Positions 34,494 through 46,101 of a stretch of 64,000 nt of DNA are shown piece by piece. How positions within the stretch are numbered: the first letter of the stretch is position 1; each line of letters starts with the position of its first letter. The notes beneath the pieces were generated by a model. That model was not told the origin of the DNA. It was given only the letters and a program-made list of their open reading frames with translations, and did no database searches. The translations under genes and the position numbers were made by a program. This stretch comes from Chrysomallon squamiferum (Eukaryota; Mollusca; Gastropoda; Neomphalida; Peltospiridae): assembly GCA_012295275.1 (NCBI GenBank), contig CM022676.1:10252086-10316085 (forward strand). Reading direction: 5' to 3'.

Positions 34494-34860
34494 TTATTAT
34501 TATTGCTATTTTTGTTATGTTTTATTATTATTTTTTATGTATTTATTTTGTGTTTTTATTACTTATATAATTGTTTATTGTTTACTTATTTCTAATTTAC
34601 TCATTTTAATGTTATGCACTGTTTGTGTGAAGGTTTGTGTATGTACGTATATTATATCTTTGATATGTGTGTGTGTATGTGTACGTGTATGTAAAATGCA
34701 AGTATATCTTTCTGTATATGTTTGTGCGCGTGTGTGTACGTGAACGTGTATGTATATGAAAGCATACATATATGTTTCTCTCTCTCGCTCGCTCGCTCTC
34801 TCTCTCTCTCTCTTCTTTCTGTCGGAATCTCTTTCTCACTCGCTCGCTCGGTATGTGTGT
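34380..34860. repeat. Low-complexity block upstream of gene D
   Basis: TTTA repeats (34406-34437), ATT run (34455-34491), TG-rich stretch and a CTCTCGCTCG/TC run near 34775-34815. No coding signal. Confidence 0.8.
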
Positions 34861-34961
34861 GTGTCTGTGAATTTTAATTTGATAACGAGAATTTCTCTGT
34901 TTGAAATTAACTAACAACAGTTTTACGAGTTTCCTGTGATGTATTTATTTTCAGAGTGAAA

Positions 34962-35279
34962 ATGGCGGCACATGGACGCAGTTTCGTAGTTACCGTACTT
35001 TGTCTAATAACCGTTACGTCGTCAATTAAATATTTCGTAACCGACATTGCTGTCTCCTCGTTCTTTTTTATACGTTCTAACCACGGAATGCCGGGTAATT
35101 ACGGTTTCGAACAGACGAAGAGAAGAAGCATCTTCGACTGCGCCAGAAGCTGTCAGGTCAATAACAACTGCTATTATTTCTTTTACAACAGTCAAACGAA
35201 ACTGTGCAAGCTTTCACGTTTCAGACTGAGTCCGGACGAGATCTTTGAAGGTAATTGGGAAACATGGAGGATGAAGTAG
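34962..35279 (+). CDS. Gene D: small secreted PAN/apple-like cysteine protein
   Basis: Single coding exon, 105 aa, ATG 34962 and TAG 35277-35279. An acceptor (tttattttcag, 34954) seven bases before the ATG suggests a 5'-UTR intron, perhaps from an exon ending near 34341. A signal peptide (RSFVVTVLCLITVTSS) is followed by about 80 residues with FDCARSC, NNNCYYF and KLCKLSRF, the C...C.....C...C spacing of half a PAN/apple domain. Only about one domain's core is present, so it may be a short lectin- or adhesion-like secreted factor. Codon use is more GC-balanced than the surroundings, supporting a real gene. A polyadenylation signal AATAAA is at 35552. Confidence 0.68.
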   Translation: MAAHGRSFVVTVLCLITVTSSIKYFVTDIAVSSFFFIRSNHGMPGNYGFEQTKRRSIFDCARSCQVNNNCYYFFYNSQTKLCKLSRFRLSPDEIFEGNWETWRMK

Positions 35280-35284
35280 AAACC

Positions 35285-35490
35285 CGCGTCACGTGACCTT
35301 GTGAATCTAGGATACAAGTAAGCTACGTGAAGATTATAACTGAATTTTCATACGCGAAACATGCATCACATGATCTTGTGATATTTAGGACGATAAATTA
35401 AGTGATGATTATAACTGAATTTTCATAGGAACATACATCACGTGATCTTGAGGATCTTGGACAGTGAGTTATGTAAAGTTTAAAACTGAA
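35285..35490 (+). repeat. About 75-bp triplicate in the gene D 3' UTR
   Basis: Three units share catcacgtgatcttgtgga-like and gattataactgaattttcat blocks. The array starts six bases after the stop codon and lies before the AATAAA at 35552, so it should be transcribed. Confidence 0.75.
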
Positions 35491-35599
35491 TGTTACACAC
35501 TGTCATGGCGAAGTATGTTCGTAAAAGTAGTATTTCGTGACTGAGATATGTAATAAAATAATTTTAACTGTCATCTCAGTTTACTGATTTCATGTTTTA

Positions 35600-35758
35600 C
35601 TGTTTTACCTATATTATTATTGTTGTTGTTGTTGTTATTATTGTTGTTGTTGTTGTTGTTAATAATTGTTTAATGTTCTAAGTCTTCACTTCTTCTTTTC
35701 CCCTTTTTTTAAATTACAAAATACAATAACAGTATTAATAACAACAACAACAACAGCA

Positions 35759-35804
<46 letters not shown>

Positions 35805-35872
35805 TAACAACTGTAATAGTTTTGTATTACCGGCAGTAGTAGTAGTAGTAGTAGTAACAATACCAAAATAAA

Positions 35873-35921
<49 letters not shown>

Positions 35922-36458
35922 TAATAACAACTGTACTAGTTTAGTAGTAGTAGTAGTAGTGGTAGTGGTAGTAGTAGTAGTAACAATACCAAAAATAAAT
36001 ACAAATTAGATTTCAACATTCAGTAATATTTTCCATTTGTTAATATAACTTTATGTATTCAGAGTATTAATACAGATGCTTTAGATACATACATTTTACT
36101 TATTTATTAAACCTTTAAATAGGATATATTCACAGCAGCATCTTTTATTTATTAAATAAATCTAAATATACTCTAATAGTCTTTCTCGGTTATCTGTCCT
36201 GAATATCTTCTGTGGACTTTTAAGACATCAATAATAATAGCTTAGTAAAGACATAAACCTACATATCATCAATATTGCATGTTTTAGATTACTTTCTTTC
36301 ACTATCAGATCATCGAAAACAGTTTGTTGTACATGCATATATACATTCGTACGTACAGACAGACAGGCAGAAGAAAACAATAACATACATTTCTAAACAC
36401 GTAGATAGGTACACACATTTTTTCATACATATAAACACACGTACAAACACACATATAT

Positions 36459-36519
<61 letters not shown>

Positions 36520-36640
36520 CAATAACAGTAGCTGTTGTTATAGTAGTAGTTGTAATATTATTAGTAGTAGTAGTTGTTGTTGTTGTTGTTGCTGTAATAG
36601 TAGCTGGGCAGATCCAGCTTCTATGATGAGCGGCAGTCCA
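35600..36640. repeat. Trinucleotide and (TC)n microsatellites
   Basis: TTG/ATT near 35620-35670; TAA, GTA, TAA and GTA blocks in series at about 35757-35985; (TC)n at 36462-36516; TAG/TTG near 36540-36600. Sequence between them is AT-rich with no gene. Confidence 0.8.
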
Positions 36641-36799
36641 TGACAGAAAGGGGGGAGTCCATAACGTTAAGAAAAGGCGATACTGAAAAATTGCACAAGA
36701 TCACATGGACCATAACATAATAGTGCTACAACAGAGACGCGGGCAGACGTACTCTACAGTGTTCCATACACTGACAGAAATCTTTAAAAACTAAAGACG

Positions 36800-37130
36800 C
36801 GATGAAAACGCGAGGGGTACCTTTTCCAAAGTGGAATCACATTTTCTCCGCACGTGGCAAAAATGGGGCGAAGCTATCCGAAAGTGCTGCAAGGGTTGCC
36901 CCACCCAAGGGGAACAACTCATTTCCGAAACGTGCAAAAAACAACAACAAAAAAACCCGCACATATTTTGAAAATTTGCTCGTTTATTTTTTCACACGCA
37001 TTTTCAAAACGTGCCGCACCTTTTGTAAATGTTGGAAACGTGTTTGCCACGCTCGCCCCGACGGCGCGTACCTTTTGCACACGTTGAAATATTTTTCCCC
37101 GACCCCCGGGCATAGTGCCACATGGCTTTT
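36800..37130 (+). mobile_element. GC-rich partial copy of the foldback repeat
   Basis: 36809-36935 matches the left arm of 37131-37528 (gacgcgatgaaaacgcgagg, tctccgcacgtggc, gggttgcccc, aggggaacaactcatttccg) but lacks the terminal CAGTTTTTGAAAACC. The following 37000-37110 contains further acgtg- and ttttgcacacgtt-like pieces. Composition differs sharply from flanking AT-rich DNA. Confidence 0.75.
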
Positions 37131-37528
37131 CAGTTTTTGAAAACCGAATATTTTCAAGACGCGATGAAAATGCGAGGGGTACCTTTTTCAAAGTGGAAAA
37201 CAAATTTCTGCGCACGTAGTAAAAATGGGGCGCACCTACCCAAAAGTGGAGCAAGGGTTGCCCCATACGGGTGAAAAGTGACGCGCGGCCCACCCAAAGG
37301 GGAACAACTCTTTACCAACACCTACCAAAAAGTGGGGCATGTCCGAAATGAGTTGTTCCCCTTGGTTGGCGCGTCCGGCACTCTTCACCCGTGTGGGGCA
37401 ACCCTTGCCTAACTTTTGGGTAGTTGCGCCCTATTTTTACCACGTGCGGAGAAAAAGTTATTGCACTTTGAAGAAGGTACCTCTCGCATATTCATCGCGT
37501 CTTGAAAAAATTCGGTTTTCAAAAACTG
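37131..37528. mobile_element. Foldback/MITE with very long terminal inverted repeats
   Basis: 398 bp. It starts CAGTTTTTGAAAACCGAATA and ends with the inverse ...TTCGGTTTTCAAAAACTG; the arms stay complementary for about 180 bp (gacgcgatgaa...ggtacc, tgcgcacgt, caagggttgcccca, ggggaacaactc). No ORF is related to a transposase. No clear target duplication was found (flanks tggctttt and taatgaat), so the family is open. Confidence 0.8.
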
Positions 37529-39330
37529 TAATGAATAATCATAAATAAATAATATGACTGTGTTTAAACAAAATATTAAACTGTTAGTTTTCATTGAGCT
37601 CTCTACTAAATTAAACATTTGTACTTACTGTTCAGTTTGATTAATTTTCTGTATTAAATATTAATGAAAAATTATTCTTATTATTATTAAATTATTAATA
37701 AAATTAATTTTTTTTTTTTTTTTTTTTTTAAAGTAAAAAAGTAGAACATACCATTAATAATAATAAAAAATTAGGTTGGTATTATCTTTCCTTTTTACTT
37801 TTCTTTTTCTTTCGTTCTTTTTATTTTATTTTTTTCTTTCTTTGTTTATTTCCTTTTTTCGTTATTTTCTTCTTCTTCTTCTTTCTTTTTCATGGGTTAT
37901 AAACTATGTTCGATTACAGATGTACATTAAACCAGTTTAAGTGCAAATCGAACACGCTCTAGCGTACAGGAATATGTTTCATTGGTACATTTAACAGAAC
38001 TGGTTTTAATACATTATTTATGTTTTATGATAGCAACTACTGTACAACAAATTTAGGAAACAAGCTAACAATTGAATGTATACTGCTTATAATTTAACGT
38101 GTGTTTTTATAACTCAGTCACATGCACAATATGTAAGTGGTTCGTAAGTTGTCGTACGTAACATTCTTTTCTCTGTACCTGTAAGTGGACTATCAGTTTC
38201 ATTTTTTTCTTTTTTATCTGTACACGGTCTGTATCACTGTACAGTTTTGTCACTGCATCCGAACTGATATCAGACGCTCGAATCTCATCAATGGTAAGAT
38301 TAGTAAGTTCGTAACAGAAAAGAAGAAAAAAAAAAAAAAAAAAAAAATAATAATAATAATAATTTGTTCTCCGGTGGCAGCGGGTTCTTGTATAGTGTAG
38401 AAATGAATCGGACAAAGTATTCAGTCCTAGATGCATGTATACATTATAAACACATTCTCTTCCTTAATAACTGACACGAAATTATACCACAGTACATCTG
38501 CTGGTTTAAATACAGCTTACGTTTTACAGTTACACCATAACAACGACAGTTTGCAAGCAGTTCATATCCCAAAGTACGAAGGGACACTGCAAAATTTGTA
38601 AATAATTTTCTCTTCTACTAAACAATATTTTCTAATTCTTTTTCTTCTTCTTTTTTTTTGTTTTTGTTTTTTTGTTGTTGTTTTTTTTTGTTTTGTTTTT
38701 TCTTACTGCGGAATAAGGGCGACCCTGAAACCCCTACATTATTAATTTTGGATCAGCCCCTGATCAGCAAGTCCCGACCTTCCAAAACACATTTGTGTTA
38801 GGTTTCGCATACCTCAAGTACTTACTTGGCTTCGTATCCACTGCGCAATATCTGCGCGTAATTAACTCAGACTCGATTGCATGTTTTTCATCTGGCAGAC
38901 GAGAATATATTTTTCTTCTAGAATCTTCCTTGAACCGCTGCCAGTTTGCCGCGCTATGCGTGCGGAAATCTCGCACGAAATGTTGTTTCGCGATACTTTT
39001 AATTTTTTTTTGTTTTTCAGTTTTTCTTCTTTTTTTTTGACAGTATTTGTTCATTTCGCGGTTCTGTTTCAGTGTTAGGGCATTCACGTGACCTGATGTC
39101 AGTTTGGTAAAAGGTTATGTATGGAAGCTGTGCCCGTGTTTGAATAATAATAATAATAAAATGTTAGATACAGTTCTTCAGGTGTAACCAATAAAAACAT
39201 GCAAATCGAGTTAACGCCCTTCCTTTTTCTTTTTTCTTTTTTTTGTTTTTTCCCATGGATTTTTTTTTTTTTTTGTTTTTTCAGATTAGTTCCTTCTTTG
39301 TTTTATTTATTTATTTATTTATTATTTCAG
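37529..39330. other. Intergenic D-calponin, part 1
   Basis: Pyrimidine-rich tracts and poly-A/T runs. 38700-39110 has more complex, GC-richer sequence with open frames on both strands (minus 38764-39087 contains HFVRDFRTHSAANWQRFKED), but no recognised domain and no splice context. It may be an old transposon. Confidence 0.4.
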
Positions 39331-39461
39331 AACAGTGTCGAAAGACTAGGTTATCAAAGATTATGGTTTGATAAATTCTGTTTATGGGATGGTACGTACT
39401 AAACAACACTTGCCGCTGCGTTTTCTCTCATTATCTCTATGAATCTTAACCTGAAAACATA

Positions 39462-39469
<8 letters not shown>

Positions 39470-39540
<71 letters not shown>

Positions 39541-39608
39541 CTCCAAAAACGAAACACTGTTCATGTATTTGGCATAAATAAATAAATAAATAAATTTAAA
39601 TACGTACG
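39470..39608 (-). repeat. (TC)n plus inverted copy of 18328-18493
   Basis: Pure TC run 39470-39536 followed by tctccaaaaacgaaacactg, ttcatgtatttggc and aaatttaaatacgtac, the reverse complement of the blocks 5' of gene C. Confidence 0.78.
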
Positions 39609-39621
39609 ATGTTTCATCTTA

Positions 39622-39652
<31 letters not shown>

Positions 39653-39897
39653 TTTAATTTTATTTGAATTTATTTTATTTTATTACTTCTTCTTCAAACA
39701 CTTCTCCTCTATTTTGAAATAGAAATGCCAACAACATTTACAGAAGAAATCATGTTGCTTCTTAACCCATACCGTATTTAAATTTCCAGAATTATATTTC
39801 TTAATATATCGTTAAAAATGTATTCATATATTCATTCATTCCGTTTAAAATGTTCCTGTCTTAACAGGTAACAAATGTCTATTTTATTCTTAACAGC

Positions 39898-39972
39898 ATG
39901 AAAGTTTGCAAGCGCAAATCCGTTTTTCGTTTCCTGATGGTTTTGTTTACTATAATTATCACGGAATTCTGA
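39898..39972 (+). other. Second orphan signal-peptide-like ORF
   Basis: After acceptor-like ttattcttaacag the ATG opens MKVCKRKSVFRFLMVLFTII, then ITEF and TGA. It is basic then hydrophobic, like a leader, but closes without a donor. An exon-like segment 39331-39392 (tttcag to GATG|gtacgt) lies upstream. Unproven. Confidence 0.25.
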
Positions 39973-40308
39973 AAATGTCGTATACAGTGATCTATCATCA
40001 AAGCATGGACCAAAACAATCACCATTGCTTGTTACTTGCTGTAAGATAATATTTACTAAACAGAACAGTGTTTATCTAGCAGAACGGATAGTAACTGCTA
40101 ACTGGCGTTTGGCTGAAGATAAGTTCGGTAAAATACAGATCTGAGTGTTTTGTTACTAGCCGTTTTGAAGACACTGATGTGTTTTTCTGTTTTTACGTTA
40201 CAACTGTTTGGCATTTCATGTTGGTAGGTGTGGGTGGAAAGACTCGTAACAAGTGCAAGGTTTATTTCAAGAAGATATGCTTTGCATGAATGCTTCTAGA
40301 TATATACT

Positions 40309-40309
<1 letters not shown>

Positions 40310-40348
<39 letters not shown>

Positions 40349-41758
40349 TAGATACACAGAGAAGCACAAATTCACCATATATACACATGTGTAGATAAAT
40401 ATACACGCATTCCTACCTACCTACTTACTTACAAACATAAACAAATTATTTAACATATATTTATGCATTGCTAACAATGCATGTGTCAAAACAAAACAAG
40501 CAATAAAACAAAGAAAAGAATAGAAAAATAAATAAATAAATAAATAAATAAATGAAAACAAATTTTTGCAATCATAATGCACAGTAAGAGCAACCTTGAC
40601 CTTTCAGTGTGTTTTTTTCTTTCTTTCGTTATCAATTCTTTCCTTTTATTCGTTCCTTCTTTCTTTCTTTCTTTCTTTCTTTTTTGTTTTTGTTTCTATC
40701 AAAGCCAGTATTCTAAGATGAAGAAGAAGAAAACAAGACAGTTAAATTGAACAGTAACTTTATTCAAACATCGATTGAGATGCAAGTTAAACAGACACGC
40801 CATGGCGACCTGTTCTCATTAACATCACTCTGGTATTCATGCGCACGATCCTTTGATTATAGTTCCTGCGCAATATTTTCCGGAAATACTCCGATGCGTT
40901 GAGAGTCATACTAGATCAACGGAGAGAAAAAAAAAAAAAAAAAAATGATACTAAAAATTTAGGAACTAATAAATGTTATTCAGACAGTATTCAGCCAATA
41001 AGCTTGGTTTTCCGACATATATGCCTGTGAGATAGTTAATTTAAACATCGATGGTCGGGAAAGAGCCAAATTATAAAACACAAAAGAACGTATGAAAGCT
41101 CGAAAACAAAATCAGCTTCCAAACACATTATTCTCCGTTATTTAATTTTGTTTGTTTATTTAGTAGCCGATATTACTGTAATTTCCGAACATATCCGAAA
41201 GTTGCCGAACATATCCGAGTATTTCCGAACATAGCCGATCATTTCCGAACAAAAGGACATCGTATAATTTCACATTTCTTGAAACTGTATTGTTCATCTA
41301 GTGATACTTTCTTCCATGGAGCACATATCAGTGTATTGAAAAATTAACTGCTTAAATAAATTATACACATTCTGTTCTCTCTTCATCGTCTGCATGTTGT
41401 GTATTATAGTTTTGCATTAAAAAAAAAAAAACAAAAAAAAAAAAAAAAAAATCATTTTAATATAAAAAAAATTATAGTTGAAAGTAAAGACATTTCAACG
41501 GCATAAAAAATGTACTAATGAAAGCACTATGATAGCAGTAATAGATATGAAAATATTTGTGTACACTTTAAATTTCACATTAAGATAAAATCGAATCAAG
41601 AATTAAATTTTTATAACATTAACTGCATATTGATCAACATTTACTTTCAAAACTAATACAACTTATCGATCTGCCATCTATTATTCGTCTTGTCACAATA
41701 ATCCTGTGAAATCGTCACGATTTACGTATTCAATTGTCTATATCGATGGTTTGAAAAT

Positions 41759-41794
<36 letters not shown>

Positions 41795-42600
41795 AAAACA
41801 AATAACATTAAAAACAACCTTTTGATTATAACACAATTAAAAGTGTACATACGACATGTAATTCCAATAAATATAATAAACTTTTTTTTTAAATAGAAAT
41901 TTAGACAATTTGATAATTTAAAAAACAATCCTAGTTAAACATAGTATAATTCAATTTTTTACTAATTCTACTTTGGTGGCGTGTAAATTCAACTTAAGGA
42001 AAATTGAAGGTGAATTTCTCAGTAGCACAATGTTTTATAACTTTAAGAAAAATCACATGTTTTTAGCTGTTAAAATATACGAAGGGTTCAACATGCCAAT
42101 TACAAAATAAGCAGTTTTGATTACCTCTCTTTCACAGAGAAGATGAGTTTATAAATGAAATACAAACGTAAAACGTAGAGTTTCTATGACGTAATATTTC
42201 TCTATATGTTCATATTTAATCTTCACACACAAAAATCTAACAATATCAAATAGAGAAAAAAAAAAAAAAAAGAAAAAAAAAAAAAAAAAAAAAAAGGAAA
42301 GCATTTATTATTAATATCTGCCCAAAATGTTTTACAAGCCAAAAAAACAAAATTAACATTTCTCCACGGATTCATTACGTCAACAAATCATTTATATATA
42401 TAACTTCAAACAATACCGCGGATTACAATTATGTATTCATCCAACAACTGAAAGAAAACTCGTTTAAAATACAGACGTTATGAACTGAACGAAATCACTC
42501 GATGAAATACAAAACAGTGCGAAGTTTTAATGACACAATGAAACAGCACGATCGAACACCTTGTTAACAAATTCAGAATAACTACTCGTTTGAGTAAGCT
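40310..42600. other. Calponin 3' side: AT-rich DNA, possible 3' UTR or flank
   Basis: (TA)n at about 40312-40342, AAAT run near 40526-40552, several poly-A runs, and a 20-bp repeat at 41181-41250. On the minus strand AATAAA (plus 40759-40764) is one of several possible polyadenylation signals. No other gene seen. Confidence 0.45.
41181..41250. repeat. 20-bp tandem repeat, 3.5 copies
   Basis: Exact 20-bp spacing of atttccgaacatatccgaaa-like units, unusually CG-containing for this region. Confidence 0.85.
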
Positions 42601-43340
42601 GTGATAACGTTCGGTAGGCTGTGGTAACTGTTGGTAAGCTGTAACAACGGTTTGGCGTGGGCTGCAGTAGTGCTTGGTAGGCTGTAAGTCACTTTTTGTA
42701 AGATGTAGTAACGTTTGCTAAACTTTGAGCAAGTTGTAAGTAAAATCTGGAAGTCCGTAGTGTTAAGTTAATAACATATTTCACTGTGTTGTTATTTTTA
42801 GTAACATAGAGTACGCTGTGGTACGCATATTAAGGCTGCGGTACGTGTATTAACGCTGTGGTACGTGTATTAACGCTGTGGTACGTGTATTAACGCTGTG
42901 GTACGTGTATTAACGCTGTGGTACGTATATTAACGCTGTGGTACGTATATTAACGCTGTGCTAACGTGCAAGAAGGCTACGTTAACGCGTAGACGGCTCT
43001 AGTAAGCTTCAATACGATAGAGTAGGCTGTGGTAGCATGTAACAAGGCTGCGGTAATGTGTATAAGCATACAATTAACCGTTTTACGATGTAGTTAAGTT
43101 TTAATATGTAACAGGATTAAATAGTATTTAAAAGGCTGCGGTGAGTGACATTAAGACAATAGCTGTAGAATTATACAGTATGCTGTTGTAATCTGTAACA
43201 ACGTATAACACAGTCTTACCTGTAGCAATATACAGTAATGCACATTAAGCTGTGTTGACATGTATAAAGACGTATTAACATCAAGTAAGCTGTAGTAAGC
43301 TGCATTAGCATGTATTTTACAAGGAAGCTGTATTAACGTG
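42600..43340. repeat. ctgtggtaacg-type repeat with 20-bp core array
   Basis: Core at 42811-42960: seven to eight 20-bp units ctgtggtacgtgtattaacg, nearly identical. Flanked by decayed relatives (aagctgtagtaacgt, ggctgcggtaa) from about 42595 to 43335. About 1.3 kb after the calponin stop. Confidence 0.85.
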
Positions 43341-44275
43341 TACATATATAGTAACTTCTTCGTTTTAATCTAAAACAACATAGACTTAGTGGTAGTAAGT
43401 TAACGTAAGCTTAAGTAACATCATAGTAACTTGATCTTTAGTAATAAAGTACAGACCGTCATTGTTTAGAGAATATCAAAATGTAAATCTTTTATATATA
43501 TTTAATATATTATATATATAAATATATATAAAGAGAATTTACTAAGTGTTTTTCTAAATTAATTTCATTGCAGCGGGCAATAAAATATCAGTAAAATTAA
43601 GTTTACGTTAGCATACAAATTTTTTTTCTTTTTTTTAAAATAAAAAAACCCATATATGTTTATTTTATTACAAAATAACAAAAATAAATAATTATTATTT
43701 TCAAGTTTTAACTACTGTTTATTTTTTTAGGTGTTCTTTCATAAATAAATAAATAAATAAATAATAACCAGTCACACAAAATATATTGCAGACATATACA
43801 GGTCATAAGTTGAGCAGGTGAAAACAAAAATGCGAAGAAGCTATCTAAAAATAAATTTAAAAATGCGTCGCTGAAACGTATACTGACCAACAAAAGAAAA
43901 TTACTACTATTGTATATTTGGTGACGCTGTTTTCATTATATAAAGACGGCTGCAAATCGAACAACTGCGTATACATTGCATTGTGGGTATAACGAAGTAA
44001 GTATTGCATTTTCTTTTGACTGTCAGTATACAGATGCGACTATTGAATCAAGACACGAAAATAAAATAAAAGCGAAGAACCACATCTAACATTTTTTTTT
44101 TTTTTTTTTTTTTTTTACATACAGATATTTGCATAAATTTTTATCGGTTTTTCATGATGTCCAAAGATCACTGTAAGTTTTATATTTTTCTTCAGCGTGT
44201 CCAAAATTAAAAAAAAAAAACAAAAAAAAAACCAATTAAAATAAAATGTCCAACACAGTCCGTCATTCAGATCGT

Positions 44276-45163
44276 TTAGTACTGTCCCTTGATGTCCCTC
44301 TTTCCGTAGCCCATTCCAGCTTGACTGGCTCCTTGGTTCGATCCGTACTGGAGGTTGATGGTAGCTTTGGATGCCTGGGACATGTCTTCCACAGCGATGT
44401 CTGCAACGTGTCTCTGCCCGCCCATCGACATTCCAGCTTGACTAGCACCCCTGTTAGACCCCGCCTGCAGTCCGATCACACCCTGCCCCGCCCTGGACGC
44501 CTCCCCTGTTTTGATGTCGGCAATGTGACGTACAGCTCCCATGGCCATACCTGCTTGGCTAGCGCCTTTGTTACTTCCGGCCTGAAGACCAATCACCGTT
44601 TGTCCTTCCCTGCTCATGTCGTCTGCTCTGATATCGGCAATATGGCGGACGCCACCCATTGCCATACCTGCTTGGCTAGCGCCTTTGTTACTTCCGGCTT
44701 GTAGACCAATCACCGTTTGTCCTTCCCTGCTCATGTCGTCTGCTCTGATATCGGCAATATGGCGGACGCCACCCATTGCCATACCTGCTTGGCTAGCGCC
44801 TTTGTTACTTCCGGCCTGAAGACCAATCATCGTTTGTCCTTCCCTGCTCATGTCGTCTGCTCTGATATCGGCAATATGGCGGACTCCACCCATTGCCATA
44901 CCTGCTTGGCTAGCACCTTTGTTACTTCCGGCCTGAAGACCAATGACAGACATACCTTCTTTTGACATGTCGTCTGTTTTGATGTCGGCAATATGGCGGG
45001 ATGCTCCCATTTTCATGCCTGCCTGTGACGCGCATTTGTTTGTTCCTGCTTGAAGACCAATGATTCCAGCTCCAGCTCTCAGCTGTTCTTCTGTGAAATG
45101 ATATTCTTGTTTTTCTGATGGTTTGGGGCCGCAGGTTGGACCGGTAAATCCGTGACGTTGTGC
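44276..45163 (-). CDS. Calponin-like exon 5 (seven calponin repeats, stop)
   Basis: Acceptor tgtttgtttag, 888 nt, TAA at 44276-44278. AQRHGFTGPTCGPKPSEKQE leads into seven repeats of 39 aa (117 nt). Repeats 2-5 are almost identical at DNA level, while repeats 1, 6 and 7 are diverged. Ends DIKGQY. Confidence 0.95.
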   Translation of the reverse strand, partial: AQRHGFTGPTCGPKPSEKQEYHFTEEQLRAGAGIIGLQAGTNKCASQAGMKMGASRHIADIKTDDMSKEGMSVIGLQAGSNKGASQAGMAMGGVRHIADIRADDMSREGQTMIGLQAGSNKGASQAGMAMGGVRHIADIRADDMSREGQTVIGLQAGSNKGASQAGMAMGGVRHIADIRADDMSREGQTVIGLQAGSNKGASQAGMAMGAVRHIADIKTGEASRAGQGVIGLQAGSNRGASQAGMSMGGQRHVADIAVEDMSQASKATINLQYGSNQGASQAGMGYGKRDIKGQY

Positions 45164-45180
45164 CTAAACAAACAGACAAA

Positions 45181-45216
<36 letters not shown>

Positions 45217-46055
45217 ATTTATAAATAAAGAAAGAAACAACAACGAAAAACAAAACAATGAATGAATGAATGAATAAATAAATAAATAAATAATATTTAT
45301 AAATAAAGACAGAAACATAAAAAACAATGAATGAATGAATGAATGAATGAATAAATAAATGAGCGAACCTAAGAAAGAACAAAACTAAGATAGCGGAAAG
45401 AAAGAAGGATGTTGTTACTATTACAATGTTGTTTTGTTTCTCTTTTGTTTTTTTTTGTTGTTTTTTTCAAAATGAAAATAATGAAAATTGTTTAAGTAAC
45501 AAACAGGTAGAAGGATCATTAAAATTCTTCACTGATCAAATTAATATCTTTAGCAAGTAATAAAAACACTATCAAGTATTTTAACCGTCATAAAGATAGC
45601 TTATCTAACTCATTTGTCATTCAATTTATGTCATGAATATTGTAGACAAATGTTATTAAACCAAATAAATTACTGATATTACCATAATATATACTATGTA
45701 CTCAAGCATTATAAGTAAACATGTTATAACGTCATAATATGTAGACATACAGTATTACGTCATACTAATCGATGTTGTAAGTTATTATACTCTGTACATT
45801 ATGACATCGCAATAAACGAAGTAGAAACATTATTATGACATCATAATTAACAAAGTAGTCAGGTATTATGACGTGATAATAAACGAATTAGTCATATATT
45901 ATAACGTCATACTCGTCTTATATTGTGACGTCATAATACACGATTTAGTTATATTTTCACTCCACAACGGAATGGCTAGGTATGCATTTTAAATAACTTT
46001 TAAAAAGATATATAAAGTTTATTTTATTTTACTTTATAATTACCTTATTAATTAA

Positions 46056-46101
<46 letters not shown>

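Noticed and set aside
36845-37293. ORFs on both strands in the GC-rich block
   Set aside because: Lie inside inverted-repeat DNA and read through both arms; no similarity to known proteins and codon use is meaningless.
39331-39392. Exon-like segment (atttcag to GATG|gtacgt) coding ERLGYQRLWFDKFCLWD
   Set aside because: Starts in phase 0 and ends in phase 1, has no partner exons and no recognised domain.
44246-44965. Plus-strand ORFs with repeated HTCLASAFVTSGLK
   Set aside because: Antisense shadows of the calponin repeats in exon 5; periodicity comes from the real minus-strand gene.
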